The notes: generated by a model not told the origin, from the letters alone. DNA of 64,000 nt from G965240365 sp965240365 (GCA_965240365.1 OZ251218.1:1922001-1986000); one strand, 5' to 3'; shown: positions 25,204-36,057, numbered from the stretch's first letter. Translations and numbers: made by a program.

Positions 25204-27872
25204 CTATTGCCTGGTCATCGGGTCGATCTTGTCGGTGGCCGGGCCGGACAGTTCCAGATGTTGCAGGGCTTCTCCGCCAACCCTGCCCTCGCGGTAGAGC
25301 AGTGAAACGGCGGCCTGCGCGATATAATCCGCGCTAATCTCGAAAAAATCGCGTAAATCGGCCCGCGATTCACTCAGGCCATAGCCGTCGGTGCCCAATA
25401 CTTCATAAGCGCCCGGGATCCAGTTGCCGATGCCGTTCGCCAGGCCCTTGGCATAATCTGAAACGGCGATAAAAATGCCCGGCTGGTCGGCAAATAACTG
25501 CTCGACATGAGAGCGGCGCTGCGCCGCGCGCGGATGCAGGCGGTTCCAGCGCCGGCAGCGCTCGGCCTCGCGCTCAAGCTCGGTGAAGCTGGTAATACTC
25601 CACAGATTCACGCGATAACCGAGCGCCTCCAGTTCGGCCGCCGCCTTGATCGCCTGTTGCATGATGGCCCCGCCGGCCAGCAGGTTGATGATTTCTCCGG
25701 CTGTTCTTTGGGAGCGTTGCAGGCAGTAGCCGCCCCGCAAAATGCCCCGGCTAACGGCCGGGTCTTCGGGTATGGGCGGCATCCGGTAGTTCTCGTTATA
25801 GACCGTAATATAGTAAAAGATGTCTTCCTGCTCGGTGTACATGCGGCGAATGCCCTCCCGGATAATCACGCCAAACTCATAGCCGAAGGCCGGATCATAC
25901 GCCAGCAGATTGGGCACGGTGGCGGCCGAGATATGCGAGTGGCCGTCCTGATGTTGCAGGCCCTCGCCGTTTAAGGTGGTGCGCCCGGCCGTCGCCCCCA
26001 GCAGAAAGCCGCGGCACATCATGTCGCCGCAACTCCATATCATGTCGCCGACCCGCTGAAACCGAAGATCGAGTAGAAGATATAAAACGGAATCATGGGC
26101 AGGCCGTGGATGGCATAGGCGCTGCCGGCGGCCATAAAAGAGGCCAGGGCGCCGGTCTCGCAGATCCCCTCTTGCAGGATCTGCCCGTCCCTTGCCTCAT
26201 AGTAGGGCAGTAAGGAATCGGCATCGACCGGGGTATATTTCTGTCCGTCCGGGGAATAAATGCCCGCCTGTTTGAACAGCCCCTCCATGCCGAAGGTCCT
26301 GGCCTCATCCGGCACTATCGGCACGATATAAGGGCCCAGCGCCTCGTGTTTCAGCAGCTTGCCCAGGAGCCGCACCATGACCATGGTGGTCGAGATCGCG
26401 CGGCTGCCGCTGCCGGCCAGAATATCGGCAAACAGGGCCGGTTCGGGCGCCTCGATCGCGGCGCAGCGCGCTGTCCGGGCCGGCACAAAACCGCCCAGTT
26501 GCCGGCGCCGCTCCAGCAGATAAGCCAGTTCTTCGGAGTTTGGCCCGGGCTTGTAAAAGGCGGCTTTGGCGGCGGCCTTGTCGCTGATGGGGATGCCATA
26601 TTCCCTGGCCAGCTTAATCCGTTGTTCGGGCTTGATGTTTTTCTTCTGATGGGCCGTGTTCAGGCCCTGGGCCGCTTCGCCCATGGCATCGCCCTTGACG
26701 GTCTTGATCAGGATAACGACCGGTTTCCCGCGGGTCTCGCTCGCGCGCTTGAAGGCGGCATAGATCTTTTTCGGGTCCTGCCCGCCGCGCTTGATATTTT
26801 TGACCTCGTCATCGGTTAACGCGGACATCATGCGTTCGAGTTCGGGATTGCCTTCAACCCAGTGTTCGCGCTGGCGGCCGCCCGGCAACACCGAGTAACG
26901 CTGGTAGTCTCCATCCAGGCACTCATCCATCCTTTTGCGCAGGACATGATTGACATCATTTGCCAGCAGGCTGTCCCAGCCCGAACCCCAGATGACCTTG
27001 ATAACCCGCCAATCCGCGCCCCTGAAACCGCGTTCCAGTTCCTGGATGATCTTGCCGTTGCCGCGCACCGGGCCATCCAGCCGTTGCAGGTTGCAGTTGA
27101 CCACCAGGATAAGATTATCCAGCCGCTCGCGGGCCGCGATATTGATCGTGCCCAGCACCTCGGGTTCGTCGGCCTCGCCATCGCCGATGAAACACCAGAC
27201 CTTGCCTTCGGCGGAGGCTTTAAGCCGCCGGTGTTCCAGATACCGGGCCATGCGCGCCTGATAGATCGCGGCCGGCGTGGACAGGCCCATTGAGGCGCAG
27301 GGCATTTGCCAGAAGTCGGGCATGGAGCGCGGGTGGGGATAGGAACAGAGCCCGCCGCCCCGGCCCAGTTCGCGCCTGAAATTATGCAGTTGCTGGCGGC
27401 CGAGGCGCCCCTCCAGATAGGCCCGCGCATAGACGCCCGGCGCGGCATGGGCCTGGGGTATCACGATATCGCCGGGGTAATCATCGCCGGCCGCGCGAAA
27501 AAAATGATTAAAGCCGACTTCAAGTATGGTGGCGGCCGAGGCATAGGTGGCGATATGACCGCCCACGCCGGCGCCGGCATCCTGCGCCTGTAACACCATT
27601 GCCATCGCGTTCCAGCGCACGATATTCTCGATCCGTTTTTCAAGGCCGAGGTCGCCCGGATAGGGCGGCTGCTCGGCGGGCGCAATGGAATTGATATAGG
27701 GCGTGTTAAGGCCGCTTCCGGCCAGTGAGATATGGTAATCCGGCAACCGCTCATGCAGGGCGCCGATGATGGTTTTCACGCCGTCGCGGCCGTACTGCGC
27801 GTAAATATAATCCAGCGAGGCCAGCCATTCCTCTCTGTCTTCGGCAATGTCTTCCAGCATTGTACTGTTCAT
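25204..27872 (-). pseudogene. Second pyruvate dehydrogenase E1 gene, split by a one-base frameshift
   Basis: Two minus-strand frames, 27872-26040 (610 codons) and 26043-25204 (279 codons), together match the full length of homodimeric E1 (AceE, 885 residues in the neighbouring intact copy). The first ends FYIFYSIFGFSGSAT-stop where the intact gene reads FGFQRIGDLAW. Adding one C near 26058 restores FGFQRVGDMIWSCGDMM and joins the frames. The thiamine diphosphate region GDGEADEPEVLG is intact. As read, the two parts overlap as ATGA, so coupled translation of a split protein is conceivable, though the second part would start in the middle of a domain. An assembly error is also possible. It is divergent from an Lrp-type regulator gene. 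Confidence 0.8.
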
Positions 27873-28022
27873 AATCCGGGCGCCGGCATGGCGTGTTATT
27901 TTCCGCGATACTTAATTCAGGAATCTAACAAGTATAGTTTTTCCGGCCCGGGCAGGATTTCAAAATATGACCTGAAAATAACAAAAATTGCTATAATTCA
28001 CCCTTATTTTTCAAATTTATCA

Positions 28023-28523
28023 ATGTTTATGTCAAAAATTAAACTGGACAGAATAGACCGCCGGCTTCTGCATTTTATCCAGTCCGACGCGAGGCTGCCG
28101 AACACCGAACTGGCCGAGCGCCTGAACCTGAGCCCGTCACCGTGCCTGCGCCGCGTCAGGAATCTGGAAAGCAGGGGTGTGATCAAGCGTTACGTGGGCA
28201 TCATTGACCCGGCTTTGGTCGGCCTGCCGATCAATGTCTTTGTCACGGTCAGGCTGAAGAACCAGGACCGCAAGGCGCTGGAAATATTTGAAGCGCGGAT
28301 TCAGGATTGCAAGGAGATCATGGAATGCTATCTGATGACCGGCAACTCGGATTATCTGATGCGGGTCGTCATGCCGGACATTCAGCGCTTTGAGCAATTT
28401 CTGCTGGACAAGATAACCACCATCCCCTCTGTCGCCAATATCGAGTCCGGCTTCTCGCTGAAGCAGGTCATTTACCGCACCGAAATGCCGATTGACGGCG
28501 CGGCTATAAAGCAGGCGGATTAA
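28023..28523 (+). CDS. Lrp/AsnC-family transcriptional regulator
   Basis: This is a protein of about 166 residues with the usual Lrp layout. The N-terminal helix-turn-helix (LDRIDRRLLHFIQSDARLPNTELAERLNLSPSPCLRRVRNLE) is followed by an AsnC effector domain (FVTVRLKNQDRKALEIFE...GNSDYLMRVVM). ATG 28029 (MSKIKLD) is an equally good start, two codons in. It is divergent from the broken second E1 gene, with 150 bp of AT-rich shared upstream DNA, which suggests it regulates that gene, perhaps in response to an amino or keto acid. Its 3' end overlaps the convergent aminopeptidase gene by 4 bp. Confidence 0.88.
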   Translation: MFMSKIKLDRIDRRLLHFIQSDARLPNTELAERLNLSPSPCLRRVRNLESRGVIKRYVGIIDPALVGLPINVFVTVRLKNQDRKALEIFEARIQDCKEIMECYLMTGNSDYLMRVVMPDIQRFEQFLLDKITTIPSVANIESGFSLKQVIYRTEMPIDGAAIKQAD

Positions 28524-29992
28524 TCGTCAAGATAGCCGTTCAGCAGCAGATTCACGGCATAGCGCACCCCGAAACCGGTGGTGTCGGTGGGTATGTGCGC
28601 CAGACCGCCCTTCCTGTTGCTGCTGGATAAATCCACATGTATCCAGGGCGTATCGTGCTTGACGAAGCGCCGCAAAAAACGCGCGGCCAGAATATGGTCC
28701 ACGCCGCTTTCCCGCGAGCATTGCTTTATATCGGCCACATCGCTGTCAAGCAGGGCGTCGAAGTCTTTATCAAGCGGGAATGGCCAGACCCGTTCGCCGC
28801 AGTCCTCGCCGGCCTTGATCAAAGCCGCATGCCACTCCTTTTTATTGCTGAACACGCCACTGTAGGCCGTGCCGACGGAATAAATACAGGCGCCGGTCAG
28901 GGTGGCAAAATCCATCAGCAGGGCCGGTTTTTCCCTGGAGGCCAGCGCCAGGGTGTCGGCCAGGATCATGCGGCCCTCGGCATCGGTATGGACGACTTCG
29001 ATCGTGCTGCCGTCGGCGGCCGTGACCACGTCATTCGGCTTGTAGGCCTTGGGGCCGATATGGTTCATGGCCAGCGCCAGCCAGCATTCCAGCGGCCGCC
29101 TGAAGTCAAGCTGGCTGAGCGCCAGCAGGGCGCCGAGCGCCACCGCGCTGCCCTGCATGTCTTCGTGCATGCCGAACATATAATTGGCCGGCTTGAGGTT
29201 GGCGCCGCCGGTGTCGTAACAGATCCCCTTGCCGATCAAACAGAGCTTTTTGCCCTTTGCCTTGGACGGCGTATAACGCAGGCGGACGATGCCCGCGTCC
29301 GGCCTCGGGCTGCCCTGCGCAACGGCCAGGAAGGCGCCGGCCTTTTTCTTTTTCAGGGCCGTTTCATCATAGAATTCCAGTTGCCATTTATTTTCCGCAG
29401 CGATTTGCCGGAGCCGTTTCAGATATTCCGTGGGGGTCAGGCGGTTCGGCGGCAACGCGCTCAGGTAACGGCACAGCGCGTTGCCGCGCGCCATTGCGAA
29501 ACTCTGCCGGAACCCGTGGCGCGTTTCAATGCCGTACAGGACAATCTTCTTGAGCCGGGCCGGCGGCGCCTTATCGCGCTTGAAGTCCGGCATGGCGGCC
29601 GCCCTCGCCAGGGCGGCGGAGATCAGCGCCTCGGCGATGCGCTCGGTTTCGCGCGGGTTAAAACCGGCGATGGCCAGCCTGAGTTCGGCCGGATTCATGG
29701 CGGCATGATCGGCCACCAGTTTCCGGGCCAGGGTCAGCAATTCAAAGCTGCTGATTTGCGCTTCAGGCACGGCAAAGGCGACATGGCCGGCGGCCGCGTT
29801 GGGCAGGTCAAGGCCGAGCGCCCGGTTGCCGGGCTTTTTCAGGCCGGCCTGTTCGCGCCGCCGGATCAGCGCTTCGGCATAAGGGATAGCGCCTTTTTTC
29901 AGCGGCCGGACAAAGACCATGATCCAGTTTGCGCCTTTGTCTATCTCCCGTTTATCCGGCAGGGTTTTCTTTTGTTGCAGTTTGATATCCAT
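28520..29992 (-). CDS. Leucyl aminopeptidase family protein (M17)
   Basis: M17 enzymes are dinuclear metal aminopeptidases that act on peptides in the cytoplasm. The 490-residue protein shows the family signature VVHTDAEGRMILADTLALAS (usually NTDAEGR). The metal and substrate regions GKGICYDTGGANLK and MHEDMQGSAV, and the TLTGACIYSVGTAYSG segment, are also visible. The N-terminal half is poorly conserved, as is usual. It could be PepA- or PepB-like; I cannot separate these. A long open frame on the opposite strand (28637-30103) is a GC-rich shadow. Confidence 0.88.
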   Translation of the reverse strand: MDIKLQQKKTLPDKREIDKGANWIMVFVRPLKKGAIPYAEALIRRREQAGLKKPGNRALGLDLPNAAAGHVAFAVPEAQISSFELLTLARKLVADHAAMNPAELRLAIAGFNPRETERIAEALISAALARAAAMPDFKRDKAPPARLKKIVLYGIETRHGFRQSFAMARGNALCRYLSALPPNRLTPTEYLKRLRQIAAENKWQLEFYDETALKKKKAGAFLAVAQGSPRPDAGIVRLRYTPSKAKGKKLCLIGKGICYDTGGANLKPANYMFGMHEDMQGSAVALGALLALSQLDFRRPLECWLALAMNHIGPKAYKPNDVVTAADGSTIEVVHTDAEGRMILADTLALASREKPALLMDFATLTGACIYSVGTAYSGVFSNKKEWHAALIKAGEDCGERVWPFPLDKDFDALLDSDVADIKQCSRESGVDHILAARFLRRFVKHDTPWIHVDLSSSNRKGGLAHIPTDTTGFGVRYAVNLLLNGYLDD

Positions 29993-30099
29993 CGTCTTGC
30001 TGATCCGTGCCTCTGTTTGTTATCATGCGCGCGCAAACACGAGCGCGATTCACGCCTAACGCCAGCGAACGGCGTTTTAGCGACCTTAAAAATACAATC

Positions 30100-30269
30100 T
30101 TAAGGAAACTCTGATTGAATCAGAGTTTCCTGCGGTACAGGGACATGCCGCCCCAGAATCAATAACTTGGCAATAACGTAAGTCATTGATTTTGAAGCAG
30201 GGTGAAAATCGCATTTTCACCTTGCGTGCTCTGAGAAATCCAGGATGGATTTATTCAGAGCTTCCTTAA
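30100..30269 (+). mobile_element. MITE-like element, copy C (170 bp)
   Basis: The ends are TTAAGGAAACTCTGATTGAA and TTCAGAGCTTCCTTAA, the cleanest inverted pair in the window. The body has the same hairpins as copy B, with one altered hairpin (GCGGTACAGGGACATGCCGC). It ends 22 bp before the aceE start codon, so it must form most of the aceE leader or carry its promoter. Confidence 0.88.
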
Positions 30270-30291
30270 TAACCTGAAGAATAACGGTTTT

Positions 30292-32949
30292 ATGGCAAAA
30301 CAGGCAAGCGATATTGACCCGCAGGAGACCCGCGAGTGGCTGGACGCGCTGGACTCGATGCTGGAACACGATGGCATCGAGCGCGGCCACTTTATCCTTG
30401 AGCAACTCATCGCCCGGGCCAGGAAATCCGGCGCTTATCTGCCGTATTCCGCCAACACCGCCTATCTCAATACGATCCCGCCCGCGCGCGAGGAGAAGAC
30501 CCCCGGCGACGCCGGCCTGGAATGGCGCATCCGTTCGCTGGTGCGCTGGAATGCGCTGGCCATGGTGGTCCGGGCCAACCGCAAGAGCAGCGAACTGGGC
30601 GGGCATATCGCCAGCTTTGCGTCTTCGGCGACCCTCTATGACGTGGGTTTTAATCATTTCTTTCACGCCCGCAGCGGGCAACATGGCGGGGATCTGCTGT
30701 TCGTGCAGGGCCATTCTTCCCCGGGCATTTATGCGCGCGCCTTTATGACTGGCCGTATCAGCGAGCAACAGTTGATGAACTTCCGCCAGGAGGTCGATGG
30801 CAACGGCCTGTCGTCCTACCCGCATCCCTGGCTGATGCCCGATTACTGGCAGTTTCCGACTGTCTCCATGGGGCTCGGGCCGATCATGGCGATCTATCAG
30901 GCGCGCTTCATGCGTTATCTGGAAAACCGCGGCCTGAGCAAGGACACCGGGCGCAAGGTCTGGGCCTTTGTGGGCGACGGCGAGGTGGATGAGCCGGAAT
31001 CACTGGGTTCAATCGGCCTCGCCGCCAGGGAAAAACTCGACAACCTGATCTTCGTGGTGAACTGCAACCTGCAACGCCTGGACGGGCCGGTGCGCGGCAA
31101 TCACAAGATCATCCAGGAACTGGAAGGGACATTTCGCGGCGCCGGCTGGAATGTGATCAAGGTTATCTGGGGCTCTTACTGGGATCCGCTGATCGCGCGC
31201 GATGTCAACGGGATTTTATACCGGCGCATGGAAGAATGCGTCGATGGCGAATACCAGACCTACAAGGCCAGAGACGGCGCCTATGTGCGCGAGCATTTCT
31301 TCGGCAAATACCCGGAACTGAAAGAGATGGTCGCCAATATGTCGGATGAAGACATCTGGCGCCTGAACCGCGGCGGCCATGATCCGCACAAGGTTTATGC
31401 CGCCTATGCCGCGGCCATCAAGCATCAGGGCCAACCGACCGTGATCCTGGTCAAGACCGTCAAGGGCTATGGCATGGGCGAGGCCGGCGAGGGCCAGAAT
31501 ATCACCCACCAGCAAAAAAAGATGGGCGAAGACGCGCTCAAACAATTCCGCGACCGTTTCAATATCCCGCTGTCCGATGAAGCGATCAAGGACGCCCCGT
31601 TTTATAAACCGGCTGAAGACAGCGAAGAGATCAAATATCTGAAGGCGCGGCGGCAGGCATTGGGCGGCTATTTTTTCGCCAAACGGCCGGCCCCGCCGAA
31701 ACTCGCGCTCCCGCCCATCGACATCCATCAAAAACTGCTGGACGGCACCGGCGCGCGGGAAATCTCGACCACCATGGCCTTCGTGCGCATCCTCAACGCC
31801 CTGTTAAAAGACAAACAGATCGGGCCGCATATCGTGCCCATCGTGCCCGATGAGGCGCGCACCTTTGGCATGGAAGGCATGTTCCGTCAATACGGCATCT
31901 ACTCGGCCGTCGGCCAGTTGTATGAGCCGGTGGACTCCGATCAACTTATGTATTACCGCGAAGACATCAAGGGCCAGATCCTGGAAGAGGGCATCAGCGA
32001 GGCCGGCGCCTATGCCTCATGGATGGCGGCCGCCACGGCCTGGCGCAATCACGGCGTCCAGATGATCCCCTTTTATATCTATTATTCCATGTTCGGTTTT
32101 CAGCGCATCGGCGATCTGGCCTGGGCCTCGGCCGACATGCGCTCGCGCGGCTTCCTGCTGGGCGGCACTTCCGGGCGCACCACGCTGGCCGGCGAGGGCC
32201 TGCAACATCAGGACGGCCACAGCCATCTGGCCGCGGCGACCATCCCGAATTGTATTTCCTATGACCCCACCTTCGCCTATGAATTGACCGTCATCATTCA
32301 AAACGGCATGCGCCGCATGTATCAGGAAAATGAAGATGTGTTTTATTACATCTCGGTCATGAATGAAAACTACCCGCATCCGGCCATGCCCGAGGGTGTC
32401 GCGGAAGGCGTCATCAAGGGCATGTACCTGTTGCAAAAACCGGCCAGGGGCAAGGCGCAGATCCAGTTGATAGGCTCGGGCACGATCCTGCGCGAGGTCA
32501 TCGCCGCGGCGGAATTGCTGCAAAGCGACTTTGACATCGCCGCCAACATCTGGAGCGCGACCAGCTTCAATGAACTGCGCCGCGAGGGGCTGGCCGCGGA
32601 GCGCTGGAACCTGCTGCATCCGGCCAGAAAACCCAGAATCCCTTATGTGGCCTCGTTATTAAAAGATCCCGGCCTGCCCGCGGTGGCCGCGACGGATTAC
32701 ATGAAGGTCTATGCCGATCAGATCCGCGCGTTTGTGCCCGGCCGTTATATCGTGCTGGGCACCGACGGCTTCGGCCGCAGCGATACCCGCGCCCAGTTGC
32801 GCAAATTTTTTGAAGTCAACCGTTATTATGTCGTGGTCGCGGCCCTGAAGGCGCTGGCCGATGAGGGCCGGCTGCCGCCGAAGACGGTCGTCGCCGCGAT
32901 CAAAAAATACGGTATAGACCCCGAAAAACCCGAGCCGACCACCGTTTAA
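30292..32949 (+). CDS. aceE: Pyruvate dehydrogenase E1 component, homodimeric type
   Basis: AceE decarboxylates pyruvate with thiamine diphosphate and passes the acetyl group to the lipoyl domain of AceF. The 885-residue length matches gammaproteobacterial E1. The thiamine-binding motif GDGEVDEPESLGSIGLAAREKLDN is followed by NCNLQRLDGPVRGN. IVPDEARTFGMEGMFRQYGIYS and GLQHQDGHSHL are also family signatures. It is first in an aceE-aceF-lpdA operon, with only 15 bp to aceF. The frame is intact, unlike the paralogue at 25-28 kb. Confidence 0.96.
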   Translation: MAKQASDIDPQETREWLDALDSMLEHDGIERGHFILEQLIARARKSGAYLPYSANTAYLNTIPPAREEKTPGDAGLEWRIRSLVRWNALAMVVRANRKSSELGGHIASFASSATLYDVGFNHFFHARSGQHGGDLLFVQGHSSPGIYARAFMTGRISEQQLMNFRQEVDGNGLSSYPHPWLMPDYWQFPTVSMGLGPIMAIYQARFMRYLENRGLSKDTGRKVWAFVGDGEVDEPESLGSIGLAAREKLDNLIFVVNCNLQRLDGPVRGNHKIIQELEGTFRGAGWNVIKVIWGSYWDPLIARDVNGILYRRMEECVDGEYQTYKARDGAYVREHFFGKYPELKEMVANMSDEDIWRLNRGGHDPHKVYAAYAAAIKHQGQPTVILVKTVKGYGMGEAGEGQNITHQQKKMGEDALKQFRDRFNIPLSDEAIKDAPFYKPAEDSEEIKYLKARRQALGGYFFAKRPAPPKLALPPIDIHQKLLDGTGAREISTTMAFVRILNALLKDKQIGPHIVPIVPDEARTFGMEGMFRQYGIYSAVGQLYEPVDSDQLMYYREDIKGQILEEGISEAGAYASWMAAATAWRNHGVQMIPFYIYYSMFGFQRIGDLAWASADMRSRGFLLGGTSGRTTLAGEGLQHQDGHSHLAAATIPNCISYDPTFAYELTVIIQNGMRRMYQENEDVFYYISVMNENYPHPAMPEGVAEGVIKGMYLLQKPARGKAQIQLIGSGTILREVIAAAELLQSDFDIAANIWSATSFNELRREGLAAERWNLLHPARKPRIPYVASLLKDPGLPAVAATDYMKVYADQIRAFVPGRYIVLGTDGFGRSDTRAQLRKFFEVNRYYVVVAALKALADEGRLPPKTVVAAIKKYGIDPEKPEPTTV

Positions 32950-32964
32950 GGCAATACTCTGCAC

Positions 32965-34299
32965 ATGGCAAAAGAAGAAGACATCCTGCTGCCCGATATT
33001 GGCGATTTCGACACCGTCGAAGTCATCGAGATCGCGGTCAATCCCGGCGATATTATCGCCGAGGAAGACACCCTGCTGACCCTGGAAAGCGACAAGGCCA
33101 CCATGGATATTCCCGCGCCCAGGGCGGGCGAGGTCAAACAGCTTATGGTCAGCGTGGGCGACAAGGTGTCGCAGGGCACGCCGATTCTGCGTTTGCTGGC
33201 CAGCGATGACGACAGTGACAGCAGGGCAGTCAAAGCCGAACCGGCGGCGCCTGCGGCCCCGCCTGAAACCGCGGTCGCGGAAACCGGGCCGGACACGGAG
33301 ACCGCGTCCCCGGCCGCCACCCCCGCCCCCGGCCCGTCAAGCCCCCCGGAACCGGCTACGCCGGCCCCGGCGCAAGCCACGCCGCGGAGCGAGGCGGCCA
33401 GGATTCATGCCGGCCCCTCGGTCAGGCGCTTTGCGCGCGAACTCGGCGTCGATCTGGCCCTGGTCTCCGGCAGCGGGCACAAGGGCCGGATACTGATTGA
33501 AGATGTCAAGGCCTTTGCCAAAGGCATCCTTGCAGGGGAAAAACCGATGGGCCAGATTGGCCTCGGCCTGCCCGAACCGCCGGCCATCGACTTTGCCAGA
33601 TTCGGCGAGATCGAATCCAGACCGCTCAGCCGGATTCGGCGGCGGGCCGGGCAAAGCCTGCATCGAAGCTGGGTCAGCGTGCCGCATGTGACCCAGTTTG
33701 ACGAGGCCGATATTAGCGAGCTTGAGGCCTTTCGAAAATCGCAACGGGACGCGGCCGGGGCCGAGGGTGTCAAGTTGACGCTGGTGGCCTTTTTGGTGAA
33801 GGCGGCCGTGTTTGCCTTGCAGAAATTTCCGGAGTTCAATTCATCGCTGGCGCCCGGCGGTGACAATCTCATTATAAAAAAGTATTACCACATCGGGGTC
33901 GCGGTCAATACCGAGCAAGGCTTGATCGTCACGGTGATCCGGGATGCCGATAAAAAGGGCCTGTTTGATATTGCGAAAGCGATCACCGAACTCGGCGACA
34001 AGGCCAGGGCCGGCCGGATCGCGCCGGAGGAATTGCAGGGCGGCAGTTTTACCATCTCCAGCCTGGGCGGGATCGGCGGCCTGCATTTCACCCCCATCAT
34101 CAACCCGCCCGAGGTCGCCATACTCGGCGTGTCGCGCGCCGCGGTAAAACCGGTTTATGAAGATGGCGAATTTGTCCCGCGCCTGATCCTGCCCTATGCC
34201 CTGTCCTATGATCACCGCGTCATCGACGGCGTGGCCGGGGCCGAGTTTAGCCGCTTCCTCGGCGCCGTGTTGGGCGATATTCGCCAGCTTCTGCTATAA
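32965..34299 (+). CDS. aceF: Dihydrolipoamide acetyltransferase, E2 of pyruvate dehydrogenase
   Basis: E2 forms the core of the complex and transfers acetyl groups to coenzyme A. This 444-residue version has one lipoyl domain (residues 1-80, lipoylated Lys in ESDKATMDIP). A long Ala/Pro-rich linker (about 85-145) and a peripheral-subunit-binding domain (PSVRRFARELGVDLALV) follow. The acetyltransferase domain ends YDHRVIDGVAGAEFSRFLG, with the catalytic His in that motif. E. coli AceF has three lipoyl domains; a single one is common elsewhere. lpdA starts 2 bp after its stop. Confidence 0.95.
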   Translation: MAKEEDILLPDIGDFDTVEVIEIAVNPGDIIAEEDTLLTLESDKATMDIPAPRAGEVKQLMVSVGDKVSQGTPILRLLASDDDSDSRAVKAEPAAPAAPPETAVAETGPDTETASPAATPAPGPSSPPEPATPAPAQATPRSEAARIHAGPSVRRFARELGVDLALVSGSGHKGRILIEDVKAFAKGILAGEKPMGQIGLGLPEPPAIDFARFGEIESRPLSRIRRRAGQSLHRSWVSVPHVTQFDEADISELEAFRKSQRDAAGAEGVKLTLVAFLVKAAVFALQKFPEFNSSLAPGGDNLIIKKYYHIGVAVNTEQGLIVTVIRDADKKGLFDIAKAITELGDKARAGRIAPEELQGGSFTISSLGGIGGLHFTPIINPPEVAILGVSRAAVKPVYEDGEFVPRLILPYALSYDHRVIDGVAGAEFSRFLGAVLGDIRQLLL

Positions 34300-34300
34300 C

Positions 34301-36028
34301 ATGACGAAAGACATACACATCCCCAACATCGGCGACTTCGACAGCGTGGAGATCATCGAGATCCTGGTCAAGGCGGGCGAGCAGATTGAAAAGGAGCAGG
34401 CCCTGCTGACCCTGGAGAGCGACAAGGCCACGATGGATATTCCTTCACCGGCCGCGGGTAAGGTCACCGAACTCTGTGTCGAGACCGGGCAAAAGGTGTC
34501 GGAAGGCGCGCTCATCCTGCGTCTGGCAACCGATTCAACCGAGGCCGACAAGGCGGCGACACCGCCACCGGCCGCGGCGGCGACCCAGCCTTCCGCCCCC
34601 CCGCCGGCGGCCGCGGACAACGGGCAGTATGACGCCGATGTGGTCGTGCTGGGCGCCGGCCCCGGCGGCTATACGGCCGCCTTCCGGGCGGCCGACCTCG
34701 GCCTCAAGACCGTATTGATTGAACGCTATCCCGATCTGGGCGGCGTCTGCCTGAATGTCGGCTGCATTCCCTCCAAGGCCCTGTTGCATATCGCCAGGGT
34801 CCTCTCCGAGATCGACGAGCTAAAACAGCACGGCATTGACCTCGGCGCAAGGAAGCCGGACTCAAAACCGGTGCGCCAGTGGGCCGAATCGGTGATTACC
34901 AAACTGACCGGCGGCTTAAAGTTCATGGCAAAACAGCGCAAGGTCAAGGTGCTGAGAGGCTATGGTCGCTTTGCCTCGGCCCACTCGATCACGCTGGAAC
35001 AGCCGGACGCAAGCCGCACGATCTCATTTAAACACGCCATTATCGCCGCCGGTTCCCAGCCGGCGACATTGCCGTTCCTGCCGGATGACCCGCGCATTAT
35101 GGACTCAACCGCCGCGTTGCGGCTGGAGACTATCCCAAAACGGCTGCTGGTGATCGGCGGCGGCATTATCGGGCTGGAAATGGCGGCGGTTTATGCGGCC
35201 CTGGGCAGCCGGATCACCATCGTTGAAATGGCCGGCGCGCTGCTGGTCGGGTGTGACAGGGACATCGTGCAACCCCTGCAAAAAAGAATCCAGGGGCTTT
35301 ATGAAGACATTTATCTGAACACCGGCGTCAGCGGCGTCAAGGCCAACAAGGGCGGCCTGAGCGTCCATTTTGAGGGCAAGGGCGCGCCGGAGAAAGACCG
35401 CTTTGACGCCATCCTGGTGGCGGTCGGACGGCGGCCAAACGGCGGCAGGATCGAGGCCGAAAAGGCCGCGGTTTATGTGGATGAGGGCGGTTTCATCCCC
35501 GTTGACCAACAGCAACGGACCAATGTGCCGCATATCTTTGCGATTGGCGATATCACCGGCCAGCCCATGCTCGCGCACAAGGCCACCCATGAAGCCAGGC
35601 TGGCCGCCGAGGTCATCGCCGGCCACAAGGCCGCCTTTGACAACCGCGTGATCCCCTCCGTTGCCTATACCGATCCCGAAATCGCCTGGGTTGGTCTGTC
35701 CGAGACCGAGGCCAGGGAAAAGGGGATCGACTATGGCAAGGGCGTCTTCCCGTGGGCCGCCAGCGGCCGCTCGCTGGCGATCGGCCGCGATGAAGGCGTC
35801 ACCAAGCTCCTGTTTGACAAGCGCACAAAGCGGATCCTGGGCGCCGCCATCGCCGGGCCGAACGCGGGCGATTTGATCGCGGAATGCGCCCTGGCCATAG
35901 AGATGGGCGCCGATGCGGAAGATATAGGGCTGACCATCCACCCCCATCCAACCCTGTCCGAAACCGTCGCCATGGCCGCCGAGGCCTTCCAGGGCACAAT
36001 TACGGACCTATACATCCCCAGGCGCTGA
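34301..36028 (+). CDS. lpdA: Dihydrolipoamide dehydrogenase with N-terminal lipoyl domain, E3
   Basis: The start at 34301, directly after the aceF stop, gives MTKDIHIPNIGDFDSVEIIE. Residues 1-80 are a lipoyl domain with its own ESDKATMDIP, joined by an Ala/Pro linker to a flavoprotein. The latter has the FAD motif GAGPGGYTAAF, the redox-active pair in GGVCLNVGCIPSK, an NAD-binding GGGIIGLEMAAVY and a C-terminal dimer domain with HPHPTLSE. E3 reoxidises dihydrolipoyl groups with NAD. The 575-residue fusion form is known from several Proteobacteria, including Neisseria-like lineages. It completes the operon. Confidence 0.95.
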   Translation: MTKDIHIPNIGDFDSVEIIEILVKAGEQIEKEQALLTLESDKATMDIPSPAAGKVTELCVETGQKVSEGALILRLATDSTEADKAATPPPAAAATQPSAPPPAAADNGQYDADVVVLGAGPGGYTAAFRAADLGLKTVLIERYPDLGGVCLNVGCIPSKALLHIARVLSEIDELKQHGIDLGARKPDSKPVRQWAESVITKLTGGLKFMAKQRKVKVLRGYGRFASAHSITLEQPDASRTISFKHAIIAAGSQPATLPFLPDDPRIMDSTAALRLETIPKRLLVIGGGIIGLEMAAVYAALGSRITIVEMAGALLVGCDRDIVQPLQKRIQGLYEDIYLNTGVSGVKANKGGLSVHFEGKGAPEKDRFDAILVAVGRRPNGGRIEAEKAAVYVDEGGFIPVDQQQRTNVPHIFAIGDITGQPMLAHKATHEARLAAEVIAGHKAAFDNRVIPSVAYTDPEIAWVGLSETEAREKGIDYGKGVFPWAASGRSLAIGRDEGVTKLLFDKRTKRILGAAIAGPNAGDLIAECALAIEMGADAEDIGLTIHPHPTLSETVAMAAEAFQGTITDLYIPRR

Positions 36029-36057
36029 TTATCGCAAATTTAACTTCTGCCTAAGCC

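Noticed and set aside
28637..30103. 488-codon plus-strand frame opposite the M17 aminopeptidase
   Set aside because: The minus strand carries the metal-binding peptidase motifs; the plus frame has no recognisable features.
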